A stretch of DNA of 35,220 nucleotides from Candidatus Dormiibacterota bacterium (GCA_019245575.1 JAFARE010000042.1:1-35220), one strand, 5' to 3'. Positions 22,923 to 30,798 are shown, numbered from the stretch's first letter. The notes: generated from the letters alone by a model not told the origin. Numbers and translations are program-made.

Positions 22923-24563
22923 TCAGTGTCCAGTCGCCAGCTGCACGGCCTTGACCAGCAGCATGAGCACGGCCACGACCAGGTAGCTGCTGAGTGCGTA
23001 CAGCGCCACCTGGCGGCCGCGCGAAGCGCGGGGACGTGACAGCAAGGCGATGGGCGGCATGCGCCATGTGTCGCGATCCTGCTCGACGGCGGTGGGGCGG
23101 GCCCGGCTGAAGACCGACCCACGCAACAGGTACGCGATGGCCGCGAACCCCGCGACCAGCACGCCGCCCAGCGCGACGACGACAACGCCGACGTCGATGG
23201 TGGGGAAGATCGTGGTGAAGACGAGGATCAGCGAGAGCACGAGCAGCACGCCGAGGATGAGGCTCGCAAGCGCGTTCAGCCACGGCCGGTTTATCCACGG
23301 TCCCAGCACCTCCCGGTCGTTGCACAGCAGCAGCAGGAACAGGCTGGCGCTGGGCAGGAGCAGCCCCGCGAGGGCCTGCACGGCGGTGGTGATCAGACCG
23401 AGTGGCGCACCGGGGATGAGGACGATCGCCGCAGCCAATACGACCACCGCGGTGAAGCTGGCGTAGAACGGCTTCGCCTCGTGCCAGGGGCGGTGCAGCG
23501 AATGGCGGATGCCGAACACGTCGCCGAACGCGTATGACGTGGCCAGCGTGATGGCACTCGCGCCGATGATCGACGAGTCGATGAGCACCGTGGCGAAGAT
23601 GGCGCCCAACGCGCCGCTGACATGGCGCTGCAATCCGTGCGCCACCGTGCCCGCGTTGACGAACTGGCCGCTGTCGGCCGTGCCGTTGAACGCGCCCGCG
23701 GCCGTGATCATGATCGCGGCGGCGCCGACCACCACAACGAATGCGCCGATGACCGTGTCGGCGCGCTCGTACGGGATCCAGCGCGGCGTGATGCGCTTGT
23801 CGATGACGTTCGACTGCTGAAAGAACAGCTGCCAGGGAGCGACGGTCGTGCCCACGATCGCGATCACGAGCAGCACGGCGTTCGACGTGAAGCCGCCCCG
23901 GAAACCGGGGATGAACATGTCGTGCACGACGTCGCCGGCCGACGGATGGCTCAGGAACATCATCGGCAGCACGAGCATGTTGCCGACGATGAACGCGAAC
24001 ATCATCCGCTCCCAGACTTCGAAGCGGCCGCTGAGGGTGATGGCGATGAGCAGCACCGCCACGACCGGAACGGCGGCGAACGGCGTGACGCCGAAGTACT
24101 CAGCGCCGAGCGCCACACCGATGAACTCCGTGACGATCGTGAGGAAGTTGAGCAGGAAGAGGTCGCACACGGAGAACATTCCCCAGAACCTGCCGAAGCG
24201 CTCGAAGATGAGTCGCGCGTGGCCGACGCCGGTCACCGCGCCCAGTCGCACGACCATCTCCTGGTTGACGATCAGCACGGGGATGAGCAGCAGGAGCGTC
24301 CACAGAAGGCTGCTCCCGTAGTTCTGCCCCGCCTGCGCATAGGTGGCGACGCCGCCGGCGTCGTTGTCGCCGACCATGACGATGAGGCCCGGGCCCATGA
24401 TCGCGGCCAGCGCCAGCAGCCGCTGGCGCCACGTGCGGCGGCTGCCGCGGTCGTGCTCGCGGATGGTGCCGAACGCCCCGCGGATGTCCCCGACATGCGC
24501 CTCGTCGAGGACGGCAGCGGCGCTGCGGGCGCGAGCCGGGTTGCGGACCTTCTCGTCGACCAA
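22923..24563 (-). CDS. NRAMP-related magnesium-type transporter (NRMT-like)
   Basis: 546 residues from TTG 24563, which has GGAGG five nt upstream; an earlier TTG at 24584 lacks one. About eleven to twelve transmembrane helices follow a ~50-residue hydrophilic N-terminus. The fold is SLC11/NRAMP, but both metal-site motifs are altered: TM1 has GDNDAGGVAT where DPGN is usual, and TM6 has GTTVAPWQLFF where the Mn/Fe-selective MPH occurs, so Met becomes Ala and His becomes Trp. Loss of that methionine characterises the NRAMP-related Mg2+ transporters. An MgtE-like regulator lies upstream, a cNMP-binding protein downstream, and a leader with a small ORF precedes the gene. Mg2+ uptake is the best guess. 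Confidence 0.88.
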   Translation of the reverse strand: MVDEKVRNPARARSAAAVLDEAHVGDIRGAFGTIREHDRGSRRTWRQRLLALAAIMGPGLIVMVGDNDAGGVATYAQAGQNYGSSLLWTLLLLIPVLIVNQEMVVRLGAVTGVGHARLIFERFGRFWGMFSVCDLFLLNFLTIVTEFIGVALGAEYFGVTPFAAVPVVAVLLIAITLSGRFEVWERMMFAFIVGNMLVLPMMFLSHPSAGDVVHDMFIPGFRGGFTSNAVLLVIAIVGTTVAPWQLFFQQSNVIDKRITPRWIPYERADTVIGAFVVVVGAAAIMITAAGAFNGTADSGQFVNAGTVAHGLQRHVSGALGAIFATVLIDSSIIGASAITLATSYAFGDVFGIRHSLHRPWHEAKPFYASFTAVVVLAAAIVLIPGAPLGLITTAVQALAGLLLPSASLFLLLLCNDREVLGPWINRPWLNALASLILGVLLVLSLILVFTTIFPTIDVGVVVVALGGVLVAGFAAIAYLLRGSVFSRARPTAVEQDRDTWRMPPIALLSRPRASRGRQVALYALSSYLVVAVLMLLVKAVQLATGH

Positions 24564-24824
24564 TGGGACCTCCAGCCGTGGCAAGTCACGGCGCGCCTGA
24601 GCGGGGCGCCGCTCAGCAGGTCGTCAGTCGGTCAGACCTCCTCGCGGGCGCGCCCGAAGCTGCCGGGGATTGGGACTGTCGTCGCCCTCCATGGGCACCT
24701 CAGCTGCGCCCGGCCGCAAGAGGCGCGGGCTGCGCGGCACGGCCGGCGGGCTCCGGCCACATCCGCGGCCGGAGCCGCAGATGCGCCACGCGGCGATTCG
24801 TCGCGCTCTGTTGGCCCGAGTCTA
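24564..24824 (-). promoter_or_regulatory. Promoter and ~250-nt structured leader of the NRMT-like gene
   Basis: TAGACT (24819-24824, minus) is a -10 overlying the end of the preceding gene's 3' flank, predicting a ~250-nt leader. It holds a 10-bp hairpin (24749-24776), a 22-codon ORF (24692-24624), an 8-bp hairpin CTGAGCGG/CCGCTCAG (24597-24616) and a 6-bp hairpin (24575-24592) next to the Shine-Dalgarno (24569-24573). AGGTC on plus at 24618-24622 could pair with GACCTCC either in the ORF (24635-24641) or at the gene's SD (24567-24573). These are mutually exclusive folds. No match to the M-box core was found. Confidence 0.6.
24624..24692 (-). CDS. MgtL-like leader peptide, 22 aa (candidate)
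   Basis: ATG 24692 is preceded by GAGG (24698-24701) at a five-nt spacing and opens 22 codons ending in TGA. The peptide begins MEGDDSPNPRQ and continues with alternating Arg, Pro and Gly to end in LTD. Acidic residues followed by prolines and arginines recall MgtL, the leader of Salmonella mgtA (MEPDPTPLPRRR...). There, Asp/Glu-Pro nascent chains destabilise ribosomes at low Mg2+ and switch on transporter expression. It lies in the leader of the NRMT-like gene, and its 3' end contains a copy of the GACCTCC complement that may govern folding. Translation and function are inferred. Confidence 0.55.
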   Translation of the reverse strand: MEGDDSPNPRQLRARPRGGLTD

Positions 24825-24844
24825 CCCGCTGGCAGCGGGGACGG

Positions 24845-26131
24845 TCAGTCGGTGTCCGCCTCGCTCCGCCGGCGCCACGAGTCCGGCAGCATCGCCTCGA
24901 GCACGTCGTCGACGGAGATGACGCCGATGAGGCGGCGGTCCTGGTCGACGACGGGCGCGACCGTGAGGTTGAAGTCGGTCATCATCCGCGCCACCTCGGG
25001 CAGGTCGTCGCCCACCTCCAGCGCCGTGTCGCCGCGCTCGACCAGCTGCTTCACCCGCGTGTCGGCGCGCGCTCGCACCAGGTTGACCAGGTCCATGGCG
25101 CCGACTAGGCGGCCGTCCGCATCCGTGACGTACACGTCGGCCGACTGCTGCGCCGACGCGCTCGACTTGCGCACCGCCTCGAGCGCCTCGCCCACCGTCG
25201 CCGTGTCGAGCACTGCGACGAAGTCGGGCGCCATCAGGCCGCCCGCGGACTCGGGGTTGTAGCTGAGCAGCGCGCGGACCTTGGCCTGCTGGGCGGCCGG
25301 CAGGCGTGTCAACACATCCATCCGGCGGTCCTGGTCCAGCTCGGTGATCAGGTCGGCGGCGTCGTCGGGAGCCATGCCTGCGAGCACGCCGGCCGCCTCG
25401 TCATCGGAGCGCTGCCGAAGGAACTCGACCTGGTGCTCCGTGTTGAGCTCCTCGAAGACGTCCGCTTCCAGCTCGGGGTCGGCGTGCACCGCGTCGATGA
25501 TCTCCTCGCCCTCGTCGTGCGACACCTGCTCGACGATGTCGGCGATCTGCGCGGGATGGAGCCGGCGCAGGCGCCGCACGGGCATGAGCAGGCGCGACGT
25601 CGGCACGTGCCGCGTGAAGGGCTCGACGCTGGTCCAGTCGACGAACGCGCTCTTCTCGTGCGAGTGCCTGCGCATGCCGCGCGGCACGAGGTTTCGCAAC
25701 ACGTTGCGCGTGCCGGCGTCGACGCCGTTCACCCGCCATGCGCCGCGCAGCAGCGCCAGTTCGATGTCGTTGGCGTTGATGACACGGCCGGTCTCGACGC
25801 TGATCATGCGGCGGTCGAGAACGTCCTGGCGGAGCAGCACCTCACCGGGCCGGCGCTCGAAATGCGTCAGCGCGTCCAGCCCGGCCGTCAGCACGACCTG
25901 GCCGGCGGCGACGTCGCCGAGGCGGCCCCGGGGCACGAACAGCTTGCGCCCGCCGACGCGGGCCAGCAGCCCGGTGACCGGCGGGTAGCCTCCGTTGCCG
26001 AGGCGAACCACCGCGTCGATCACCTCACCCTGTCGCTGCCCTGCGGCGTCGACCAGGTCGCTCCCGACCAGGTCGGTGAGCCAGAGCCGCACGGTGGCCG
26101 GCGCCACCTCGCGGGCTTCTGAGACGGCCAT
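24845..26131 (-). CDS. Soluble MgtE-like regulator: PRC-barrel, MgtE_N and CBS domains
   Basis: 428 residues from ATG 26131. The N-terminal ~170 residues look like paired PRC-barrel units (VDAAGQRQGEVIDAVVRLG; RRMISVETGRVINANDIEL). An MgtE_N helical superhelix follows (LHPAQIADIVEQVSHDEGEEI, MAPDDAADLITELDQDRR, NPESAGGLM), then a CBS pair (TVGEALEAVRKSSASAQQ; LIGVISVDDVLEAML). It ends there: the MgtE transmembrane pore is absent. In MgtE these cytosolic domains sense Mg2+ and gate the channel. Here the next gene is an NRMT-like transporter, so the protein may gate or regulate that carrier. CAGACT eight nt before the ATG suggests a short or absent leader. Confidence 0.9.
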   Translation of the reverse strand: MAVSEAREVAPATVRLWLTDLVGSDLVDAAGQRQGEVIDAVVRLGNGGYPPVTGLLARVGGRKLFVPRGRLGDVAAGQVVLTAGLDALTHFERRPGEVLLRQDVLDRRMISVETGRVINANDIELALLRGAWRVNGVDAGTRNVLRNLVPRGMRRHSHEKSAFVDWTSVEPFTRHVPTSRLLMPVRRLRRLHPAQIADIVEQVSHDEGEEIIDAVHADPELEADVFEELNTEHQVEFLRQRSDDEAAGVLAGMAPDDAADLITELDQDRRMDVLTRLPAAQQAKVRALLSYNPESAGGLMAPDFVAVLDTATVGEALEAVRKSSASAQQSADVYVTDADGRLVGAMDLVNLVRARADTRVKQLVERGDTALEVGDDLPEVARMMTDFNLTVAPVVDQDRRLIGVISVDDVLEAMLPDSWRRRSEADTD

Positions 26132-26252
26132 AGGGTGCGAGTCTGACACGGCTCGGACCGCGTTGAACGTCCGCGACATGTCCGTCCGCCGGGCGGATGG
26201 TGGATTCGTGTCCGGGTCCCGTCCCGCACCGCTGGCACCCTCGCGGGAGGCA

Positions 26253-26275
26253 TACAATCGGTCGCCTTCAGGAGG
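26253..26275 (+). promoter_or_regulatory. -10 and strong Shine-Dalgarno of the signalling cassette
   Basis: TACAAT (26253-26258) is a good -10 and AGGAGG (26270-26275) is a full Shine-Dalgarno site. At nine nt before GTG 26285 it favours that start over GTG 26276, which would touch it. The region is divergent from the MgtE-like gene. Confidence 0.6.
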
Positions 26276-26284
26276 GTGGTCCCG

Positions 26285-26902
26285 GTGTCACCGGTGGGCG
26301 CTGAGGGTGGGCTCGGCGTGTTCGTCCGCGACTGGACGCGGAGCGTCGTCGTCCTCAGCGAGGACGGCGAGATCGCTGTCGCGCTGCGCGACTGCGTGGA
26401 CACGGGCCGCGCCGTGGTCCGCGACGTCCGGCCCGCCGAATTCGCCGACGTGCTGGCCGCGTGCCGCCCCTGGCCGTGGATGGTGGTGGGAGGCGGCGGC
26501 GACGTTCCGCCGGCCCTCATCGCGGCTGCGGCTGCGCGTCCGTTCCTCGTCTTCTGGTACGGCACGATGCCGGCCGGGCTGCCTGCGCACGCCCGGCCCG
26601 CGGCGCGCTTCAGCGACCTGGCCGGCATGGTCAACAGCGCGCTGCAGCGCAGCGTCGGCGGCATGAGCCTCAGTCCGGGAATGGGCGTCGACATGCCCCA
26701 CGGCAGGCGCGTGCGCTCGGCTGCGCTGGAGGCCCTCATCGCCGCGCACCCGGACGGATTCGACCTGCCGCTGCAGACGTTTCGCTCCGCCACGCGCGTC
26801 CTGCACCTCGCGGGCGTGCCGTTCCGTCCCCGCCGCGACCGGGCGGCGGGCGGTGTCGTCCTGCGCCCCATGGCGCCGGCGCAGGAGGGTGACCACCGAT
26901 GA
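26285..26902 (+). CDS. Uncharacterised protein with pseudo-receiver-like N-terminus
   Basis: 205 residues from GTG 26285. The N-terminal ~120 residues alternate strands and helices like a response-regulator receiver (SVVVLSEDGEIAVALRD, WPWMVVGGGGDVP, PFLVFWYGTMPAGL, ARFSDLAGMVNSALQRS). The phosphoacceptor Asp is replaced by a VVGGGGD loop and the Lys is lacking, so phosphorylation is unlikely. The C-terminal part (DMPHGRRVRSAALEALIAAHP, LPLQTFRSATRVLHLAGVPF) is basic and helical; DNA binding is possible. Its stop overlaps the start of a true receiver protein (ATGA at 26899-26902), and a degenerate ATPase follows. Not assigned to a family. Confidence 0.7.
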   Translation: MSPVGAEGGLGVFVRDWTRSVVVLSEDGEIAVALRDCVDTGRAVVRDVRPAEFADVLAACRPWPWMVVGGGGDVPPALIAAAAARPFLVFWYGTMPAGLPAHARPAARFSDLAGMVNSALQRSVGGMSLSPGMGVDMPHGRRVRSAALEALIAAHPDGFDLPLQTFRSATRVLHLAGVPFRPRRDRAAGGVVLRPMAPAQEGDHR

Positions 26903-27558
26903 GGGCCAACCCCGAGGTGCTGCTGGTGGAGGACGACCCGGACACGCTGCAGCAGCTTCGCGGCCAGTTCGAACGGCGCCGCTTTCATCCGCTCGCGGCG
27001 CGCAACGCGACGCGGGCGCTGTCGCTCATCGAGAACAATCGCCACTCCAGCCGCCCAGTGCTCGCGGTCGTCGACTGGGACCTGAGCAAGGGCGAAGACC
27101 ACCGCTGGAACAGCGGCGACGTGCTCGCGCGGCTGGCCCGCGACGTGGCGGACTGTCTGGTCATCGTGTACTCCCAGAACATCGACGCATTTCGTGTGCG
27201 CAGCGAAATTCAGCGCGCGCATCCGCGCGCCTGGTTGCACGACAAGCGCGACGGCGACACGTCGCTGGTCGAACGCGTGGCGCGCCTGCTCGATCAGCGC
27301 GTCGGCGACCTTCGCGTGCAGGACGGCGCGGTGGTCATCCACGTGCCCTCGCACGACGAGCATCACCATCGCGAGGCGGTGCGGCTCGTGGTGCACCACC
27401 CGGAGATCGTCACGTTTCACTCCGACACCGCGACCAAGGCCGTGCGCCGCTTCGGTGAGTGGCTGACGCGGCACGAATCGTGCGTGCGCCTCGTGAGCCT
27501 GGGCAACCGCAAGTACCGGCTCGATGTGCGCGACGAGGACCAGCCCGCGGAGGCGTGA
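26899..27558 (+). CDS. Receiver-domain protein with unrecognised C-terminal domain
   Basis: 219 residues. The receiver domain has Glu11-Asp12-Asp13 (VEDDPDTLQQL), phosphoacceptor Asp59 in AVVDWDLS, Ser92 in VIVYSQN and Lys116 in WLHDKRDGD, so it should be phosphorylated. A spacer between beta3 and helix3 (KGEDHRWNSGDVLARLA) is longer than usual. The C-terminal ~80 residues (GAVVIHVPSHDEHHHREAVRL, KAVRRFGEWLTRHESCVRL, GNRKYRLDV) are not a known HTH or enzyme domain and are rich in His. It is translationally coupled to the pseudo-receiver gene upstream and to the ATPase gene one base downstream. Confidence 0.8.
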   Translation: MRANPEVLLVEDDPDTLQQLRGQFERRRFHPLAARNATRALSLIENNRHSSRPVLAVVDWDLSKGEDHRWNSGDVLARLARDVADCLVIVYSQNIDAFRVRSEIQRAHPRAWLHDKRDGDTSLVERVARLLDQRVGDLRVQDGAVVIHVPSHDEHHHREAVRLVVHHPEIVTFHSDTATKAVRRFGEWLTRHESCVRLVSLGNRKYRLDVRDEDQPAEA

Positions 27559-27559
27559 G

Positions 27560-28885
27560 GTGCGCCTGACGTTGAGTGACGTGCGCGCGCTGCCGCTGGC
27601 GGCGTGCCTGGTCGATGGCGGCGATGAGCCGGTGGCGGCCACGCCGGAATGGCCCGGGCTGGGAGCCGCGTGCATCGAGTTCTGCGTGCGCGGGCGGCGG
27701 CTCATCGTGGCCACGCGGCCACCGGACGCGACCGCGGCCGCGCTCGCGGACGAGCTGCTCGCCGTGCTCACCGCCACCGCCGCCGCCTGCAGGGGAGCGC
27801 AGCGCTCGCGTGTGCGCATGCTCGCAGCGTCGTGCCGTCTGCTCTGCGGTCGCGACATGCGCGCCACGGGCAGCTCGCGGGAGGCATTGCAGCTGGCCGG
27901 TGACGGCATCGCCGCGCGCGCAACGCTGGCGGTCGAGACGGTGGACCACACCGCGGCCGCTGTCAGCGAGCCGGACGTCATCGCGCTGGTGCTTGTGCAG
28001 CTGGCGGTGAACGCCGCGGTGCACGGGGGTGCGAGGTCGGTCGTGCTCGAGCACACGCCGCCGGTGTTCACGGTGTCGTGGACCGGCGCAGCGCCGGCGC
28101 CCCCGCGCAGCCCGGAGGCCGGCGTGATCACGTCGCGGCGCCACGCCGACCGGCGCCGCTGGGGCCTCGGATTCGCCCGCCTCGCCGCGGACGCCCTGGG
28201 AGGCACGGTGTACCCGCCGCGCGCCGGGACGGACGGCCGCGTGGAGTCGACCTTCGAGCTCGGACTCGGCCGCCTGGCCCTGCCGCTGGCCGCGGTGCGC
28301 GACGGCCGCATCGAGCGGGCGACGGCAGCCTGGGAGGAGGAGACCGGCCTGCTGCCGGGCGACCTCACGCTGGCCAAAGAGCGCCTCGATGCTCTCGCGG
28401 GCGCGGCCGCCGGCGCGGCAGGCGGCATCGCGAGCCTCGACGGGTGGGCAGCGCGCGCGGCCGACGGCGTCACGTGGGTGGCCATCCCGCCAGACGACGC
28501 GGCCGACCGCCTCCGCGACGTCCTCGACGGCCTCGTGCACGAGCGAGCGCTTGCAGACGGCCTGCCCGTGGCGACGCAGGCCACGCTGCGGGCGCTCGCC
28601 CTGTCGCTCGGCGCTCGCCTGGGGCGTGACGTGCCACGCATGCCCGCAGCGGCGTGGCGGCGGCGAATGCTCGCGGTGGTGCCCCGGCTGGCTCCAGAGA
28701 TCGACGTGCCCGCGTTCGAAGGTGTCGGTGCGCTCGACGCGGACGTCACCGCGGTGCTGGCGGCGCGCGCGGGCGGGCGGTTCGAGGTGGACGGCGACAC
28801 GATGTGGCTGTACCTCAAGCGGCGCGACGATCCCGTGGTGGGGACCTTCGCCGACGCGGACGACGAGCGGGTCCGCGTCAGCTGA
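27560..28885 (+). CDS. Degenerate HATPase plus PAS-like protein
   Basis: 441 residues from GTG 27560, one base after the receiver gene's stop. The middle resembles a histidine-kinase ATPase: N box LVQLAVNAAVHGGARSVVLE (Asn151) and G2 box RRWGLGFARLAADALGGTVYP (about 199-218). The G1 box that should read DxGxG is SWTGAAP, without the Asp, so ATP turnover is doubtful. A PAS-like segment follows (VRDGRIERATAAWEEETGLL, about 246-264), then a helical C-terminus. No HisKA box is evident. With the receiver and pseudo-receiver genes it forms a three-gene cassette. It could be a kinase-like scaffold or phosphotransfer partner. Function unknown. Confidence 0.7.
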   Translation: MRLTLSDVRALPLAACLVDGGDEPVAATPEWPGLGAACIEFCVRGRRLIVATRPPDATAAALADELLAVLTATAAACRGAQRSRVRMLAASCRLLCGRDMRATGSSREALQLAGDGIAARATLAVETVDHTAAAVSEPDVIALVLVQLAVNAAVHGGARSVVLEHTPPVFTVSWTGAAPAPPRSPEAGVITSRRHADRRRWGLGFARLAADALGGTVYPPRAGTDGRVESTFELGLGRLALPLAAVRDGRIERATAAWEEETGLLPGDLTLAKERLDALAGAAAGAAGGIASLDGWAARAADGVTWVAIPPDDAADRLRDVLDGLVHERALADGLPVATQATLRALALSLGARLGRDVPRMPAAAWRRRMLAVVPRLAPEIDVPAFEGVGALDADVTAVLAARAGGRFEVDGDTMWLYLKRRDDPVVGTFADADDERVRVS

Positions 28886-28897
28886 ATCGCTGTGGCG

Positions 28898-30109
28898 TCA
28901 GCCCGCCCAAGCGCCGGTGACGAAACGCCCGAGCAGGAACAGGCCCAACAGCACCGACGCGAGCGCGACACCGGCAAGCACGGCGCGCCTGCGCAGCACC
29001 TGCGCCAGTGACGTGAACACCGGTGGCGTGGCCACGAGAAAGCGGTGGGTTGCGTCGGTCCGGCCCGTGAGTGCGACGCTGAGGAAGGTCAGCCCCAGGA
29101 GCGCGGCGTCGGAACGGCGCCGGCGTCGCAGCGCGTGCACGCTGAGGAGCAGCAGCAGCACGAGGCTGCAGACCTCGAGCAAACGCACCAGCGCGATGGC
29201 GTCGACGCCCCACGCGCGCGTCACCTGCTGCACACCCCATGTGAAGGCAACCCAGGGTGGGCTCAGCGTGCGGTCCCACATCGCCTGCGCGTGCAGAAAG
29301 CGCAGCGGGTCCCCCAGCGTCGCAGCCAGGTACAGGGACCATCCCGCGAGCGCAACGGCGCACGGCGCAAGCGTGCGCAGCGCGCCCCTGACCACCGACC
29401 GCCACGTCCAGCCGCGCTGCTCCATGTACTCCACCATCAGGGCGAGCGCGACCACGCCTTCATACACCTTGCACAGCAGGCACAGCGCCGCCAGCACGCC
29501 CGCAAGCATCCAGCGTCCGCCGCGCGCGGCGAGCAGGGCGCCGGCGACGAGCAGCAGCAGCAGCCCGGCGCCGTAGGGCGCGAGCAGGAAGAAGGCTGCG
29601 GGCGCGGTCAGCAGCAGCACGAACGCGCGCCGGGCGCTGCGTTCTCCGCCGTCGTGCACCGCGAGCCGGTGGAACACTGCAAGTGCAGGGACAAGCGACA
29701 CAAACGAGATGAGCAGCGCGGCCGGCAGCAGCGGGATGCGCAGCAGCCCTGCGGTGACGCGGATCGTGAGCGGGAAGAGCGGCGGGAAAGCCGTGGCGTC
29801 GGCGAAGGCGGCGGCCTCGCTCGGGTCGTGCGTGTGCGCGGCGTAGCCGTCGCGCGCGATGTTGAGATACCAGACCGTGTCGTACCGGTCCCACACGGTG
29901 AGCGCGTGCTCCGGATGGTGTACAACGTCGAGGAACGCTCCCGGCCCCCCGGCGAACAGCAGCGCGGCCGCCTCCGCGAGCAGCGCGAACACCGCCCCGC
30001 ACATGAGAGCGAGCACAATCGAGCCGCGCCAATCGATCCACCACGCGCGCGCGGTGCGCCGCACGCCGGAGCCCCGTCCGGCGCCTGCCGCTGTGACGAC
30101 AGAGTCCAC
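28898..30109 (-). CDS. Membrane mannosyltransferase, PIG-V family-like
   Basis: 403 residues from GTG 30109. About ten hydrophobic helices. The first extracytoplasmic loop has TVWDRYDTVWYLNIARDGY, the WD-x-WYxxIA-x-GY signature of the PIG-V (GPI mannosyltransferase II-like) family, and AFPPLFPLTIRV follows, another family hallmark. These GT-C enzymes use polyprenol-phosphate-mannose as donor outside the membrane. In an organism with PimA-type lipids the acceptor could be a PIM or lipomannan, or a protein; this is inference. The start is set by TACCCT (30116-30121, minus) six nt upstream. It converges with the HATPase-like gene, 12 bp apart. Confidence 0.85.
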   Translation of the reverse strand: MDSVVTAAGAGRGSGVRRTARAWWIDWRGSIVLALMCGAVFALLAEAAALLFAGGPGAFLDVVHHPEHALTVWDRYDTVWYLNIARDGYAAHTHDPSEAAAFADATAFPPLFPLTIRVTAGLLRIPLLPAALLISFVSLVPALAVFHRLAVHDGGERSARRAFVLLLTAPAAFFLLAPYGAGLLLLLVAGALLAARGGRWMLAGVLAALCLLCKVYEGVVALALMVEYMEQRGWTWRSVVRGALRTLAPCAVALAGWSLYLAATLGDPLRFLHAQAMWDRTLSPPWVAFTWGVQQVTRAWGVDAIALVRLLEVCSLVLLLLLSVHALRRRRRSDAALLGLTFLSVALTGRTDATHRFLVATPPVFTSLAQVLRRRAVLAGVALASVLLGLFLLGRFVTGAWAG

Positions 30110-30115
30110 TCGACG

Positions 30116-30121
30116 AGGGTA
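30116..30121 (-). promoter_or_regulatory. Leaderless-type -10 (TACCCT)
   Basis: On the minus strand TACCCT is six nt from GTG 30109, so the mRNA should begin at the start codon. This is one of several identical layouts in the window. Confidence 0.5.
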
Positions 30122-30223
30122 TCGGCGCGATCACACTCCGGCTGTCACAGCAGCGTGAACATCGCGCGAGGACCCATGGCGAGCAACGGCGGGTGACGAC
30201 GCAGGGGGCAGCGCCGGCCGGAG

Positions 30224-30313
30224 CAGGATTCCGGGACCCAGGTCAGACGGTCACACGCGTCGCATGTCCACGAGAGTCCTCGGGCGTGCCCGGAGACCTG
30301 GGGGGGAATCCTG
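30224..30313. repeat. 90-bp imperfect inverted repeat between queF and the PIG-V-like gene
   Basis: CAGGATTCC (30224-30232) pairs with GGAATCCTG (30305-30313), and CCCAGGTC (30237-30244) with GACCTGGG (30295-30302). This gives a 17-bp stem broken by a small asymmetric internal loop around a 50-nt apical region. The rest of 30122-30357 shows no gene on either strand. It could be a transcript-end hairpin for queF, a small RNA or a miniature element; no terminal target duplication is evident. Confidence 0.55.
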
Positions 30314-30357
30314 CGCAGGACGGCGAGGGTTCCCTGAGGCGGCAGGACCCGCCGGAG

Positions 30358-30798
30358 CTAACGCGACGGAATCGCGCGATGCTCATCGCGCGGCGTCCAC
30401 CAGGGATCGGGCTCGCCGTCCCAACCTGCGTCGCGGTGGCTGGCGCGCACGACCGTCTTGATGTTGCCGCGCACGTTGAAGTCGCCGACGACCTCGCAGT
30501 AGCGGGGCTGGAGCAGCGCAACAAGGTCGCTCAACACCACGTTGACCACGTCCTCGTGGTACACGCTGCGGTCGCGGAAGCCGTTGATGTACAGCTTCAG
30601 CGACCTGAGCTCGACGCAGCGCGGCCCCGGCACGTACCGCACGTGCAGCGTGGCGAAGTCGGGAAAACCCGAGCGCGGGCAGAGGCACGTGAACTCCGGC
30701 AGCGTGAACTGCACGGTGTAGTCGCGCTCCGGCGTGCGGTTGTCGAACGCCTCCAGCTTCGCCTCGCGGATCGCGCTGGCGCCGTACAGCTCGCTCAT
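30358..30798 (-). CDS. queF: NADPH-dependent preQ0 reductase (7-cyano-7-deazaguanine reductase)
   Basis: 146 residues from ATG 30798, the length of the short unimodular (YkvM-type) enzyme. Catalytic Cys40 and Asp47 lie in EFTCLCPRSGFPDFA, the substrate Glu63 in CVELRSLKLY (usual ESKSLKLY), and His81-Glu82 in VYHEDVVN. It reduces preQ0 to preQ1 for queuosine. The canonical ESKS is ELRS here, so one Ser/Lys is changed while the Glu and SLKLY are kept. The ATG overlaps the stop of the upstream queuosine-precursor transporter gene (ATGA at 30795-30798), so the two are one operon. Confidence 0.95.
   Translation of the reverse strand: MSELYGASAIREAKLEAFDNRTPERDYTVQFTLPEFTCLCPRSGFPDFATLHVRYVPGPRCVELRSLKLYINGFRDRSVYHEDVVNVVLSDLVALLQPRYCEVVGDFNVRGNIKTVVRASHRDAGWDGEPDPWWTPRDEHRAIPSR

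Noticed and set aside
24564..24844. M-box (ykoK) or yybP-ykoY riboswitch in the NRMT-like leader
   Set aside because: I looked for the AGGTGAGGCTCCT core and the Mn-riboswitch GGGGAGTAG core and found neither; the GAGGTG present is the Shine-Dalgarno of the small leader ORF. An Infernal search with the Rfam models would decide.
26020..28977. 985-codon open frame on minus opposite the signalling cassette
   Set aside because: Ser/Arg/Ala-rich shadow frame over three genes with better start signals, a real receiver signature and overlap coupling on plus.
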